DNA from: Leptospira perdikensis
GTDB lineage: Bacteria > Spirochaetota > Leptospiria > Leptospirales > Leptospiraceae
Length of the DNA stretch: 64,000 nucleotides
Assembly: GCF_004769575.1 (NCBI RefSeq)
Contig: NZ_RQGA01000002.1
Span: 1 to 64,000, forward strand
Reading direction: 5' to 3'
In this document: positions 47,951-57,580 of the stretch, piece by piece
Position numbering within the stretch: position 1 is the stretch's first letter
Layout: the number at the start of each line of letters is the position of its first letter
Notes under the pieces: generated by a model
Told to the model about the DNA's origin: nothing
Databases searched by the model: none
The model's input: only the letters and a program-made list of their open reading frames with translations
Made by a program: the position numbers and the translations under genes

Positions 47951-48127
47951 ATCTTGTCGCTTCAGAAATTGCCTCGAATCATGTGAGTTGTTTTTAGATA
48001 AAACAAGAGGTGGAATTTATTGACAAGTGATTTATCTACTTGGGCAGTATTTCTTGGAACAGTTGGTACGAAAATGGGGAAAGTTACGGAGCTTTAAAAA
48101 TGGAATCAAAACTGGGAAAGAGTAACT
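47951..48127. other. Intergenic region behind the AraC-type response regulator
   Basis: At 177 bases, it should contain the terminator of the two-component operon and the promoter of the DUF1566 lipoprotein, both leftward. I saw no strong hairpin. A rightward TTGACA at about 48017 has no gene to serve. Confidence 0.3.
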
Positions 48128-48892
48128 CTAATTGAAAGAATCAGGAAGTTTTTGTCTGAATTCGGAGGCGGTGATTTTGAGTTCTTTTTTGAAAGCCTCG
48201 TAAAAACTGGATAGGGATTTATAACCAACTTCAAACCCAATATCACTTACGTTTTTTTCAGGGTATTTGATCAAAAGGTCTTTTGCTTCTCTAATGCGGT
48301 AACTGTGTAAAAAGGAATTGAACGTAGTTTGTTTTTTTCCATTTAAAAATTCGGATAATTGTCTAGGGTGTAACTCCAGTTCGCTGGCTAGAACTTCTAG
48401 GGAAAGGTCTTCGTTTCGATACAGTTTTTCAATATCCATAAGACGGGACAATCGATTTTGAAGTTTGTCCAGGTCCACTTGCAACAAACGTGATTTTGTA
48501 TTGTTTTGATTTTCTCCCGTTCTCTGGTAGGTGTTTGTAAAAAGTGCATGTCGATCCAATGCCAATCTCAATCTATCTTCTGATACAGGTTTTGCGATAA
48601 AATCAATAACCCCGTATTCAAAAGCTCGGATTGCATTGTCGGTGTTTGCAGACACAATGATTGTACTCATGGTTGTTGTTGGAATTCTATCTAAAACTTC
48701 GAAGCCGTCGGATCCAAAAATGTTGAGATCTAAAAATAATATATCAACCAAACTTTGATTTAAATACGAATCTGCTTCATCAATTGATGTTAGGTGATGG
48801 ATTTCATGAATGGTTGATCCACTAATTGTGTTTAATAGTTTGGTTAGATATTTGGCATGAACCGGTTCGTCTTCTAAAATCAGTATTTTCAT
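48128..48892 (-). CDS. Response regulator with AraC-type DNA-binding domain
   Basis: The 254-residue protein has a receiver (about 1-120; LEDEPVHAKY, FLDLNIFGSDG, VSANTD, IAKPVSE) and a C-terminal AraC helix-turn-helix pair (about 150-252; YRIREAKDLL, SDIGFEVGYKSLSSFYEAFKKELKITASEFRQ). It should bind DNA when phosphorylated by the kinase encoded just upstream. The two genes are one base apart. LytS-type kinases usually pair with LytTR regulators, so the AraC output is a variant. Confidence 0.88.
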   Translation of the reverse strand: MKILILEDEPVHAKYLTKLLNTISGSTIHEIHHLTSIDEADSYLNQSLVDILFLDLNIFGSDGFEVLDRIPTTTMSTIIVSANTDNAIRAFEYGVIDFIAKPVSEDRLRLALDRHALFTNTYQRTGENQNNTKSRLLQVDLDKLQNRLSRLMDIEKLYRNEDLSLEVLASELELHPRQLSEFLNGKKQTTFNSFLHSYRIREAKDLLIKYPEKNVSDIGFEVGYKSLSSFYEAFKKELKITASEFRQKLPDSFN

Positions 48893-48893
48893 T

Positions 48894-50834
48894 TTAAATC
48901 TTTTGAATTTGGATTAAAACTCTATAACCGTTTTTTGATTTTCCATGAGTTAAATGCCATTTGCCCGGATAAGATTCTTCCAAACGAAGTCTTATATACT
49001 CAAGGCCAGTTCCTGATCCGCTGTTTTGCAGTTTAGTTCCTTTGTTTTTTTCATGGTGATATACTATAAAACAATAATTGGAAAATAATTTCTCATCCTT
49101 CCCTATATTTTTTTTAAAGATTCCGAAACTCAGTTTTGCCTCTGGCGAATCTTCGTGAGTGAAGGCGTTTTCAATGAGTGTATGAAAGATGAGTGGGGGA
49201 ATGAGTTCGGTAGAATCGATACCCCAGGTTTTGAATTTATATTCTTTTTCCATTCTCATAGCCATCACACCGATATGGTATTTACATAAATTCAGTTCGT
49301 CCCCAATGGGAATTAATTGTTTGGAGGCAACTTTTAAGATGATTCGAAGTTCTCCAACAAGTGAGTCCAAGATTAGTGCAGATTTTTCTGGACTTTCTGA
49401 TACCCAATATCGAATGGCAGATAGTGAATTCATTAAAAAATGCGGTTGGATCGATTTTTTATACAACTCCAATTCCATTCGTTTGGAATGAATATTGGTA
49501 TGATAGATTTTATCTTTTAGGAAGACTGATTGTTCTAATTCATCCTTTTGTTTTTCGATTGTTATATGAAGTTTTGAATGGTTCTTTGAAAGAAAAAAAG
49601 ATTGGGAGAAAAACAAAACGAATGTTCCTATTGGCCCATATACTTCTGTTTTGATTAGATTTTTTTCAAATAAAATGTCGTTTAAAACGGTTAAGAACAA
49701 AAACACAAATCCGAATAAAAATCCGAGTGCACTGTCTCTTTTGTTTAGAACTGCTTTTGTTAAAATTCCAAAAATATAAATACAACAAAATAACATAACA
49801 ATTTCTGCAGGGAATAATGTTTCTTCTATCCATTGGGAATCAGGGGCAAGAACCAGTAGAGAAAATGAAAAAAATAAAAACTGGAATGTATGGTTTGGTA
49901 TTTTGTTAATTTCGTTGGGAAAAACTTTTCCTATAAAACTAAGCAAAAGTGGAAATGTTAAATAGATCGAAAGAAAAAAAAGTTTAATAAGCCATAACCA
50001 TTCAAAATCAGGAAATAGTATGAGTAAAAAAAACTCTCCACTTGTAATTTTATAAATCAAACTAACAAAGGAATACAAGGAAAAGTAGAGTAGACTCAAA
50101 TCTTTTTTACGTAATAGATAAAGTGTGAAATGGTATAAGGAAATTACGAATAAACTGGCAATGAGAAAAATATCGAACGCGAGCCTAATCTGTTTGGTTC
50201 GTATTATGGACTCTTGTGTGCCAATTTCTATACTCTGTCGAAAACCTGCGTTTAAGGATTTGAAATTTGCTACTTGGATGATGATCTCTGCCGTTTCGGA
50301 ATCGGGGGTAAAAAATACAACTTTGGGTAACCAGTATTCTTTTGTGTCTTTTGCAGATGTTCCTACAATTCCATTTTCAGATATCTCGGAACCGTTTAAA
50401 TACATTCGATAGGTAGTGAATGCGTGTGGGATATAGAATCCTAAGGTAGTTTTAATGGATTGTTTTGGGAGTGTTAGGTGTAACCGAAAGGTGCAGAAAT
50501 TTCGCGGATCGTAAATATTTCCGTCTCGTTGTATTTCATTCCAGAATCCGGGTAATCTGATTGTTTCCTTTTCTAACTTTGAGTGAGTGATTCTGAAATC
50601 TTCCGGTTTTAAAAGTTTTTGGTAATAAAATTCCCATTCACCATCCAAGGGAATTGAAGTTTGATCCTGAAACATTGATTCGGTGAGGGTTAGTTTCCCA
50701 TCCAAAACTTTCGGTAAACTTTTGTCAGGTGATATTTTTTGGCATGAGGCGAGCATTAGAACCACAATGAGGGTTTTAGTGTGGTTGATAACACTACGGC
50801 AAATCCATAGATGATTCCGTTTATAATGAGTCAT
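48894..50834 (-). CDS. 7TMR-DISM sensor histidine kinase, LytS/YehU type
   Basis: The 646-residue protein has a signal segment (VVLMLASC), a 7TMR-DISM extracellular jelly-roll domain (about 45-200, SIPLDGEWEFYYQKLL), seven membrane helices (about 212-405) and a His_kinase domain with phosphoacceptor His in QPHFLMNSLSAIRYW. A divergent ATPase domain follows (FHTLIENAFTHEDS, NSGSGTGLEYIRLRL). It likely responds to a ligand outside the inner membrane and phosphorylates the AraC-type regulator. The N-terminus is uncertain; MTHYKRNHLW is the longest frame. Confidence 0.87.
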   Translation of the reverse strand: MTHYKRNHLWICRSVINHTKTLIVVLMLASCQKISPDKSLPKVLDGKLTLTESMFQDQTSIPLDGEWEFYYQKLLKPEDFRITHSKLEKETIRLPGFWNEIQRDGNIYDPRNFCTFRLHLTLPKQSIKTTLGFYIPHAFTTYRMYLNGSEISENGIVGTSAKDTKEYWLPKVVFFTPDSETAEIIIQVANFKSLNAGFRQSIEIGTQESIIRTKQIRLAFDIFLIASLFVISLYHFTLYLLRKKDLSLLYFSLYSFVSLIYKITSGEFFLLILFPDFEWLWLIKLFFLSIYLTFPLLLSFIGKVFPNEINKIPNHTFQFLFFSFSLLVLAPDSQWIEETLFPAEIVMLFCCIYIFGILTKAVLNKRDSALGFLFGFVFLFLTVLNDILFEKNLIKTEVYGPIGTFVLFFSQSFFLSKNHSKLHITIEKQKDELEQSVFLKDKIYHTNIHSKRMELELYKKSIQPHFLMNSLSAIRYWVSESPEKSALILDSLVGELRIILKVASKQLIPIGDELNLCKYHIGVMAMRMEKEYKFKTWGIDSTELIPPLIFHTLIENAFTHEDSPEAKLSFGIFKKNIGKDEKLFSNYCFIVYHHEKNKGTKLQNSGSGTGLEYIRLRLEESYPGKWHLTHGKSKNGYRVLIQIQKI

Positions 50835-50934
50835 TTGTAGTCATTGTCATCCTAACAATTTAATACGACTCCGGATTCCCGTCCCCGGACGACGAATTTC
50901 CTCTTTTGAATTAGAATACACACTAAGGTTTTGT

Positions 50935-52380
50935 GTGGTGAAGAATCAATTCAATATTGTTAGTTTGTTGTTCAGTTTTTATTCTCTTTCTTTAAATCTT
51001 CAGTGTAGTCCTTCTCAATTAAATTCAACTTGTGATCCTGAGAGTGAAAGTTTTGCAATGACCGCCTTGTTAGAGTTTGGTTCTGATGATGGATTGTTTT
51101 TGTGTCCTTTATTCTCAGGTTTGAGTCCATTGCGACTGCGTTACAATACTGATTTTTTGGTCATACGGCAAAATGAATCCATCGGTCAAATGAAACCATT
51201 TGTTTCGGAACCAATTGAACATTGCCAATCTTCTCCTAGTTTGCCGACTGGATTGGTTTTGAATGAGTCGAATTGTACTATTTCTGGAACTCCTCTTTTT
51301 GGAATGAACTCTACTAAATATTGGATTACTGCCAGTAATCGTAATAAACAGACAACAATTCCATTAATAATCAAGTCATTGTATTTTCCTAAATATGCTT
51401 ATGTTGTAAATACAACCACTGGAATAGTGAATTTGTATTCAATCAATGCAAACTCAGGAGTGCTTACCTCCAATGGTTCGATTGCTGCTGGTGGTGGTCC
51501 GGAATCGATGGCGATCAGTCCGGATCAAAAATTTCTTACTGTCGTAAATCGTAGTAGTAATGATCTCTCTCAGTTTTCAATCAATCCAACGAATGGAAAT
51601 TTAACTTTAGTGGAAACAATTGCCAGCGGTGGATTTTCTCCTCTCGCAATTACATATCATCCTTCAAAAAATATACTATATATAAGAAATTCCGTGAACG
51701 TTACTACCTTTTTGGTTCATAGTGTGACCGGAAATCTAACATTAATCAATACAATGCCTGCAAGTACTGGTGCCTCCAGTATCGCCATCGATCCGTTTGG
51801 GAATTTTTTGTACGTTCCTAATTATAATGGGAAGGTAATTGATTCTTATCGTGTGGATCAAACTACAGGAATCCCAAATCCTAATGTGATACAATCAATC
51901 GTTAGTGGTGCTTATCCAAGAAACTTGGAGATACTTTCGAATGGTAAAACTTTATATGTAGTAAACGATATCGATAACAATATTTTAACTTACCAATTAG
52001 ATCCTAATACTGGATTTATGAATTTAATTTTACCAGCAACTAATCCTATGGGTTTAAATTCGAGAGCACTTGCCTCCGACCCAACGGGTAGATTTCTTTA
52101 TATGACAAACCAAGGATCAGATTTTGTTTCCATTTATAGTGTGGATCCTGTGAGTGGAACTTTGTCCCCAGGTTCTACAAATTTGATGGGAACAGGTGAT
52201 GGTCCATCTGCCATTACTACGGACTCTTCAGGTAAATTTTTGTATGTTACCAATTTTTTTTCCAATACAGTTGATATGTTTCGGATCAACGAGGTTGATG
52301 GAAGTTTGGTTTCCAGTGGCAATGTGGGTACGAGCACTTTGCCTGGTGCCATTGTGACAGCTGGAATCAATCCCCCTTAA
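50935..52380 (+). CDS. Lactonase-like beta-propeller lipoprotein
   Basis: The 481-residue product has a signal ending in LNLQC. An Ig-like Pu...SGTPLFGMNSTKY module (about 75-150) is followed by a seven-bladed propeller of the YncE/6-phosphogluconolactonase family (about 155-475), with repeated phrases such as VVNRSSNDLSQFSINPTNG, DPFGNFLYVPNYN, DSSGKFLYVTNFFSNT. The lipobox makes a surface or periplasmic structural role more likely than a sugar-pathway enzyme. The start is GTG 50935 or 50938, with AAGG upstream. It is divergent from the 7TM kinase operon. Confidence 0.82.
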   Translation: MVKNQFNIVSLLFSFYSLSLNLQCSPSQLNSTCDPESESFAMTALLEFGSDDGLFLCPLFSGLSPLRLRYNTDFLVIRQNESIGQMKPFVSEPIEHCQSSPSLPTGLVLNESNCTISGTPLFGMNSTKYWITASNRNKQTTIPLIIKSLYFPKYAYVVNTTTGIVNLYSINANSGVLTSNGSIAAGGGPESMAISPDQKFLTVVNRSSNDLSQFSINPTNGNLTLVETIASGGFSPLAITYHPSKNILYIRNSVNVTTFLVHSVTGNLTLINTMPASTGASSIAIDPFGNFLYVPNYNGKVIDSYRVDQTTGIPNPNVIQSIVSGAYPRNLEILSNGKTLYVVNDIDNNILTYQLDPNTGFMNLILPATNPMGLNSRALASDPTGRFLYMTNQGSDFVSIYSVDPVSGTLSPGSTNLMGTGDGPSAITTDSSGKFLYVTNFFSNTVDMFRINEVDGSLVSSGNVGTSTLPGAIVTAGINPP

Positions 52381-52570
52381 ATTTTGATTCCTCAATTGAG
52401 GTTAGGGTTTTTTGGTTCATGCCAAATTCTGTCTGAAAAATCTTTTTGGTTGATCCGTATTTCTAAAAAAACAGGAAAAAAGGGATGCAAGTCCAAAAGA
52501 ACCTTTTATAGTTTTGGGAATCCAAGTGAATTTTACATTGTTTCGAATGTTTAAAATATAAGGTAATTTT

Positions 52571-53062
52571 ATGAAAACGTATATTCTGATATTCTTATGT
52601 AGTTTAGTTTTGTTGTTTTCCTGTTCCACGGAACCTGTGAAAGAGAGTGCAGTAGAACCCGTGGAAAAAACCAGTTCTACCAAACGAGCTTGGAGTCCAA
52701 CTCCGCAGTGTTGTGAACTACATTCTGAATTTTTAGGTGTCGTTGTTCTAAGTAAGGTTTGTATTTCTGAAACCGAAACCCAACTGGAATTGTTTACTAA
52801 GGAATTGAAGAAGGTTTGTGTATTAAAAGAGGGGATGGTTTTTCGCGATGATTTAGGAACTTCCTATTCTTTTCTAAAGTCGGAGGGAGTTGGGTTTTGT
52901 CCCAAAAGAACCCAGATGAAGAATCTTCCTTTTACTTTACATTTTCAAAGTATTTCTTCCGAAGCAAAATCTTTTGATTTGATAGAAGACAAAAATGCAA
53001 AACATGCACACAAACCTTGGATTTTTGAAAAGGTAGATTTAACACAATGTGTTTGGAAATAA
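52571..53062 (+). CDS. Hypothetical lipoprotein
   Basis: The 163-residue product starts MKTYILIF and has a lipobox LLFSC, then a Pro/Glu-rich linker and a compact domain with six cysteines after the lipidated one (CCELHSEF, SKVCISET, KKVCVLKEG, GFCPKR, TQCVW). I recognise no family. The cysteines suggest disulphide-bonded folding outside the cytoplasm. A clear terminator overlaps its stop. It stands alone between the propeller gene and the HiPIP-katG operon. Confidence 0.72.
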   Translation: MKTYILIFLCSLVLLFSCSTEPVKESAVEPVEKTSSTKRAWSPTPQCCELHSEFLGVVVLSKVCISETETQLELFTKELKKVCVLKEGMVFRDDLGTSYSFLKSEGVGFCPKRTQMKNLPFTLHFQSISSEAKSFDLIEDKNAKHAHKPWIFEKVDLTQCVWK

Positions 53063-53096
53063 AAGTCCTGCTAAAGTTGTATTAGTAGGACTTTTT
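53061..53096 (+). terminator. Rho-independent terminator
   Basis: AAAAGTCCTGCTA (53061-53073) pairs with TAGTAGGACTTTT (53083-53095), with one G-T pair, across nine bases. The 3' arm itself ends in a T run. It begins within the stop codon of the 163-residue lipoprotein gene. The A-rich 5' arm could also work leftward for the HiPIP-katG operon. Confidence 0.75.
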
Positions 53097-53126
53097 GTAT
53101 CCCTGATCTAAGGGATCGGATAGAAA

Positions 53127-53501
53127 TTATGTTTTTTGTGACCAGGCGGAACACCAACCTAACGAAGATACAGCGCCTGCAGTGATGATATTACATTTCC
53201 CCCATCCCTCATTTAATTTTGTATATTGAACACAATGTTTGCAAAAATGATTTTTGGCAGAGGGTTCTTTTCTTTCGGGATAAAGAGCGAAGTCTGTTTG
53301 TTTTGCATCTTGATGAAAACCGAGTGCTTTGGCAGTTGGATCGGCTTCAGAAACCGGGACGAGTCCCTCTGGAATGGATCCAGAGGGTTTGTTTTCTGCC
53401 CTGACTTCTGAGGAAAAACCTAAACCTCTCTCAAGAAGAGCCAGAGAGGTTACCAAATACAATGCCTTGGTTAAAAAAGTTTTACGTGAAGTTTTGGGCA
53501 T
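53127..53501 (-). CDS. High-potential iron-sulfur protein (HiPIP)
   Basis: The 124-residue protein has a Tat-like signal (SRKTFLTKALYLVTSLALL) and the HiPIP cluster ligands Cys87, Cys90, Cys103 and Cys117 in the typical spacing CX2C...CX13C (FCKHCVQY, GKCNIITAGAVSSLGWC). It should be a periplasmic one-electron carrier holding a [4Fe-4S] cluster. It starts two bases after katG ends, so the two are co-transcribed. Serving as electron donor to the exported peroxidase is a reasonable inference. Confidence 0.85.
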   Translation of the reverse strand: MPKTSRKTFLTKALYLVTSLALLERGLGFSSEVRAENKPSGSIPEGLVPVSEADPTAKALGFHQDAKQTDFALYPERKEPSAKNHFCKHCVQYTKLNEGWGKCNIITAGAVSSLGWCSAWSQKT

Positions 53502-53503
53502 TT

Positions 53504-55735
53504 TTACTTCTTCACATCAAACCGGTCTAACATCATTACTTTGTTCCAAGCACTAACAAAGTCTTTTGTAAACTTTTCTTTACCATCATCGGCTGCATAG
53601 ATTTCTGCAACGGCACGAAGTTCGGAATGCGAACCAAAGATAAGATCTACCGAAGTGGCAGTCCATTTTTTAGCGCCTGTTTTGCGGTCTACACCTTCGT
53701 AAATGCCTTCTGTTTGCGGAGATTTTTGCCATTTGGTCGACATATCGAGTAAATTGACAAAAAAGTCGTTACTGAGAACTCCTGGACGATTGGTTAAAAC
53801 ACCATGTTTGGATTTGGCAGAATTACCATCAAGAGTTCGTAAACCTCCTAGAAGAACTGTCATCTCCGGAATGGTAAGGGAAAGTAGATTGGATCGATCC
53901 ACTAACATCTCTGTAGGTGAAAGTGAGTTACTAGCACCATAGAAATTACGAAATGCGTCCGCCTTTGGTTCTAAAACCGAAAAGGAGTATACGTCCGTTT
54001 GTTCCACAGTAGCATCCGTTCTCCCGGGTGTGAAGGGAACGGTTACTTTCTCTCCTGCTTTTTTTGCGGCTTCTTCAATGGCAGCACTTCCAGCGAGGAC
54101 AATCAAATCAGCGAGTGAGATTTTGTTTCCTGATTCATTAAAATCGGATCGAATTTCTTCCAATTTTTTTAAGGTTTTTGTAAGTTCCTCAGGATCATTC
54201 ACGGCCCAATTTTTTTGAGGTGCCAATCGAATTCTCGCACCATTGGCTCCCCCTCTCATGTCTGTGCTACGAAAACTGGCAGCAGATGCCCAAGCGGTTC
54301 TTACTAGTTCTGGAATCGTAAGTCCCGATTTTAGAATTTTACCTTTGAGGTTATCAATCTCTTTTGGTCCAACTAACTTATGATCTACGGCTGGAAGTGG
54401 ATCTTGCCAAATTAGTGGTTCCTTTGGTAAATCTTTTGAGATATAACGGGAAAGTGGTCCCATATCTCTGTGTGTGAGTTTAAACCATGCTTTAGCAAAT
54501 GCAAGTTCGAACTCTTTTGGATTCTCTTGGAATTTTTTGGCGATGACTTTGTAACTTGGATCAAACTTCAATGCTAAGTCAGTCGTAAACATGATCGGTG
54601 CATGTCGTAGTGTTTTGTCATGGGCATCGGGAACCATATTAGCTCCTGCACCGTCTTTCGGAATCCACTGGATGGCACCGGCTGGACTTTTAGACTGAAC
54701 CCATTCAAAACCAAAAAGGTTGTTTAGATACTGAGTAGTCCATTTGGTTGGGTTGGCTGTCCATGCTCCTTCGAGACCACTGGTGATGGTATCTTCTGCA
54801 TTTCCTTTTTTTAAGTTATTTTTCCAACCAAATCCTTGTTCTTCGATTCCGGCAGCTGCTGGTTCTTTTCCTACGTGTTTGGATGGGTCTGCTTTTCCAT
54901 GAGCTTTCCCGAAAGTGTGACCGCCGGCAATGAGAGCAACAGTTTCTTCATCGTTCATTGCCATTCTGCCAAATGTATCTCTAATGTCTTTAGCGGCTGC
55001 TAATGGGTCAGGATTTCCATTGGGACCTTCTGGGTTTACATAAATTAATCCCATTTGAACCGCACCAAGTGGATTCTTTAACTTACGATCGCCTTCATAT
55101 CGTTCGTCGGCTAACCATTTTTTTTCAGGGCCCCAATAGACAAGGTCAGCTTCCCAATCATCTGTCCTTCCTCCAGCAAATCCATAAGTCTTAAAACCCA
55201 TAGATTCGAGAGCTACGTTTCCAGTAAGAACCATAAGGTCGGCCCAAGATATTTTTTTTCCATATTTCTTTTTGATCGGCCAAAGTAGGCGACGAGCTTT
55301 GTCTAGGTTGGCGTTATCAGGCCAGCTATTGAGAGGTTCAAATCTTTGTTGTCCACCACCAGCACCTCCGCGTCCATCTGCAATGCGATAAGTTCCAGCG
55401 CTATGCCAAGCCATCCGGATAAAAAATGGTCCGTAGTGTCCATAGTCAGAAGGCCACCAATCTTGGGAGGTTTTCATTAAAGTTTTGATCTCTTCTTTGA
55501 CCACTTGGATGTCCAGGTCTTTGAATTCTTTGGCGTAATTGTATTGTCGTCCCATCGGATTTGATTCCGCACTGTGTTGGCGGAGTGGTGCTAAATCGAG
55601 TCGTTCTGGCCACCAAAACTGATTGGATATCGTTTGGCGATCCGTAGAACTCGACGATTCTTTGGTGTCCGCAGCTCCCAGTGGGCTTAGAGCAAGCACC
55701 AAAATGGCAATTGCAGAAATGTTTGTTGTTCTCAT
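53504..55735 (-). CDS. katG: Catalase-peroxidase KatG, probably exported
   Basis: The 743-residue protein has the two-domain KatG layout. Distal residues Arg107, Trp110 and His111 lie in [13 protein letters not shown]. The adduct Tyr lies in [13 protein letters not shown] and the Met in [11 protein letters not shown]. The proximal His lies in [12 protein letters not shown] signal peptide ([17 protein letters not shown]) indicates export, as in KatP-type enzymes. It removes hydrogen peroxide by catalase and peroxidase activity. ATG 55735, with GAGGG about six bases ahead, is chosen over GTG 55747. Three Fur/PerR-like dyads lie upstream. Confidence 0.93.
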   Translation of the reverse strand: MRTTNISAIAILVLALSPLGAADTKESSSSTDRQTISNQFWWPERLDLAPLRQHSAESNPMGRQYNYAKEFKDLDIQVVKEEIKTLMKTSQDWWPSDYGHYGPFFIRMAWHSAGTYRIADGRGGAGGGQQRFEPLNSWPDNANLDKARRLLWPIKKKYGKKISWADLMVLTGNVALESMGFKTYGFAGGRTDDWEADLVYWGPEKKWLADERYEGDRKLKNPLGAVQMGLIYVNPEGPNGNPDPLAAAKDIRDTFGRMAMNDEETVALIAGGHTFGKAHGKADPSKHVGKEPAAAGIEEQGFGWKNNLKKGNAEDTITSGLEGAWTANPTKWTTQYLNNLFGFEWVQSKSPAGAIQWIPKDGAGANMVPDAHDKTLRHAPIMFTTDLALKFDPSYKVIAKKFQENPKEFELAFAKAWFKLTHRDMGPLSRYISKDLPKEPLIWQDPLPAVDHKLVGPKEIDNLKGKILKSGLTIPELVRTAWASAASFRSTDMRGGANGARIRLAPQKNWAVNDPEELTKTLKKLEEIRSDFNESGNKISLADLIVLAGSAAIEEAAKKAGEKVTVPFTPGRTDATVEQTDVYSFSVLEPKADAFRNFYGASNSLSPTEMLVDRSNLLSLTIPEMTVLLGGLRTLDGNSAKSKHGVLTNRPGVLSNDFFVNLLDMSTKWQKSPQTEGIYEGVDRKTGAKKWTATSVDLIFGSHSELRAVAEIYAADDGKEKFTKDFVSAWNKVMMLDRFDVKK

Positions 55736-55749
55736 ATTGTCCCTCACTT

Positions 55750-55819
55750 TCTAGATTTAATTTAAATTTAGAATAAGTCTAGAGATACAAATCAAGCCAT
55801 TTTTTAGATTTAGTCTAAA
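55750..55819 (-). promoter_or_regulatory. Three Fur/PerR-like operators before katG
   Basis: Three 17-base sites share a 6-5-6 inverted-repeat plan: TCTAGATTTAATTTAAA (55750-55766), TTTAGAATAAGTCTAGA (55767-55783) and TTTAGATTTAGTCTAAA (55803-55819). The first two touch and the third is perfect. The layout fits a Fur-family repressor. PerR is the likely one because the gene is a peroxidase. The sites overlap the likely promoter. Confidence 0.7.
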
Positions 55820-55859
55820 TTTATGCTGTTAAGGAGAGAAAAACGAGAATCTGTCAATG

Positions 55860-55906
55860 CGAACGGAAAAAAAATCTGAATCTAATTCTTTATTCCGTTC
55901 GTTTTT
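55860..55906 (+). terminator. Terminator-like hairpin between katG and eutB
   Basis: CGAACGGAA (55860-55868) pairs exactly with TTCCGTTCG (55893-55901) across 24 bases and is followed by five T. It would stop rightward transcripts before eutB. No gene ends to its left on the plus strand, so it may be an attenuator in a leader RNA. Confidence 0.45.
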
Positions 55907-55910
55907 CGGT

Positions 55911-56100
55911 CGGTGCTTCCGGGAGGATGGTGGCGTCTTTGGATCTTCGGTCCAGGTCCCCAGTTGTGTGGGTTTTCAGTTTTTAGAGAAGATTCCTCTC
56001 GCGTTAGAGATCGGAAGGGCTTGGTCACTCAAACGTAAGTGAGGGACGGGAGCGAAAGCGCACCCCGGACGAGCTCGGCCCCTAATGAATATTAGGTGGG
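55911..56100 (+). ncRNA. GC-rich structured leader or unknown RNA upstream of eutB
   Basis: This stretch is visibly richer in G and C than its surroundings. It contains several hairpins: CCCA/TGGG (about 55959-55972), CTCA/TGAG (56029-56044), GC-GAAA-GC (56052-56059), and CCTAAT-GAAT-ATTAGG (56081-56096). It could be an RNA element controlling eutB, an independent small RNA, or a degenerate repeat. It does not match RNase P, tmRNA, SRP RNA or the cobalamin riboswitch core. Confidence 0.4.
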
Positions 56101-56190
56101 TTTAGGAAAGATGGGGAACGCTAAAAAAGAACAAGGAGAAAGTGCGGAAAAGTTCTGTCCGAATTTTTCTCATTGAGATAGTATTGTGGT

Positions 56191-57576
56191 ATGGGTTATC
56201 GTATCATCCTTGGTTCCAAAACTTATTTTTTCCCTGAATTAAAAGATCTTTTAGCAAAGGCAAGTCCTCATCGTTCTGGAGATGTTCTTGCAGGGTTATC
56301 GGCGGTCAGTCAGGAAGAAAGAGTGGCGGCTCAAATGACACTTGCTGATGTTTACCTTTCCGAATTTTTAAATGTGGAACTAATACCAGCAAACAAAGAT
56401 GAGGTGACTCGTCTTATTTTAGATTCGCATAATAAAGAAAATTTCAAATTAATATCTCATCTCACTGTGGGCGGATTTCGCGATTTTTTGTTAGCCGAGA
56501 CTACTGACGAAGCGGTGATTCGTTCTATACAATGGGGAATCACTCCGGAGATGGTAGCGGCCGTATCCAAACTCATGTCTAACCAAGATTTGATTTTGGT
56601 GAGTCAAAAAATTAGTGTGATCACAAAATTTAGAAATACTCTGGGTTTACGAGGAAGGTTTTCAGTAAGGTTACAACCCAATCATCCCACTGATGATCCA
56701 AAAGGAATTGCTGCAAGCCTACTTGATGGACTTCTTTTGGGTAGTGGAGATGCTGTGATTGGAATTAATCCTGCAACAGACAATATTCCCACATCAATTG
56801 CTCTTTTGGAAATGTTGGACAACCTGATTCAAAAATATTCGATTCCTACACAGTCTTGTATTTTATCACATGTAACAACTTCGATGGAAGTAATGAAACG
56901 AGGAGCACCTCTCGATTTAGTTTTTCAATCGATTGGGGGAACAGAAGATTTAAATAAAAGTTTCGGTGTTAGCCTTTCTATTTTGAAAGAAGCAAGAGAG
57001 ATGGCGCTTTCTCTCGGCAGGGGAACTGTCGGTGACAATGTTATGTACTTTGAAACGGGTCAAGGTAGTGCTTTGTCTGCCTGTGCCAATCATGGGATCG
57101 ACCAACAGACGTTAGAAGTAAGAGCCTATGCAGTGGCAAGAGAGTTTTCTCCGCTCCTTGTCAATACAGTCGTTGGGTTCATTGGCCCGGAATATTTATA
57201 CAATGGAAAACAAATCATCAGGGCGGGTTTGGAAGATCATTTTTGTGGGAAGTTACTTGGACTTCCGATGGGTGTGGATGTTTGTTATACAAACCATGCC
57301 GAGGCTGATCAAGATGATATGGACACACTTCTAACTTTATTAGGTGTTGCAGGTTGTACTTACATTATGGGGATCCCGGGTGCTGATGATGTTATGTTGT
57401 CTTACCAAAGTACATCTTTTCATGATGCTTTGTACCTTCGCCAAGTTTTGGGATTAAAACCAGCACCTGAGTTCGAACATTGGTTAATCGAGAGAGGGAT
57501 TTTTTCCAATCAAAATGGATTTTTACCGAAAGAAAATCGGCATTTAACTTTACTCGAAGATTTATTGGGAAACTAG
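56191..57576 (+). CDS. eutB: Ethanolamine ammonia-lyase large subunit EutB
   Basis: The 461-residue protein is close to the family length. Typical segments are KASPHRSGDVLAGLSA, NPATDNIPTS, YFETGQGSALSA, MGVDVCYTNHAEADQDDMD and GIPGADDVMLSYQSTSFHD. With EutC it converts ethanolamine to acetaldehyde and ammonia using adenosylcobalamin. ATG 56191 lacks a clear Shine-Dalgarno. EutC follows four bases after the stop. No microcompartment, eutA reactivase or transporter gene is adjacent. Confidence 0.95.
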   Translation: MGYRIILGSKTYFFPELKDLLAKASPHRSGDVLAGLSAVSQEERVAAQMTLADVYLSEFLNVELIPANKDEVTRLILDSHNKENFKLISHLTVGGFRDFLLAETTDEAVIRSIQWGITPEMVAAVSKLMSNQDLILVSQKISVITKFRNTLGLRGRFSVRLQPNHPTDDPKGIAASLLDGLLLGSGDAVIGINPATDNIPTSIALLEMLDNLIQKYSIPTQSCILSHVTTSMEVMKRGAPLDLVFQSIGGTEDLNKSFGVSLSILKEAREMALSLGRGTVGDNVMYFETGQGSALSACANHGIDQQTLEVRAYAVAREFSPLLVNTVVGFIGPEYLYNGKQIIRAGLEDHFCGKLLGLPMGVDVCYTNHAEADQDDMDTLLTLLGVAGCTYIMGIPGADDVMLSYQSTSFHDALYLRQVLGLKPAPEFEHWLIERGIFSNQNGFLPKENRHLTLLEDLLGN

Positions 57577-57580
57577 ATTT

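Noticed and set aside
48017..48050. A rightward TTGACA promoter-like site
   Set aside because: No rightward gene follows; the flanking genes are leftward.
55911..56100. RNase P RNA, tmRNA, SRP RNA or a third cobalamin riboswitch
   Set aside because: The conserved cores of these RNAs are absent by eye.
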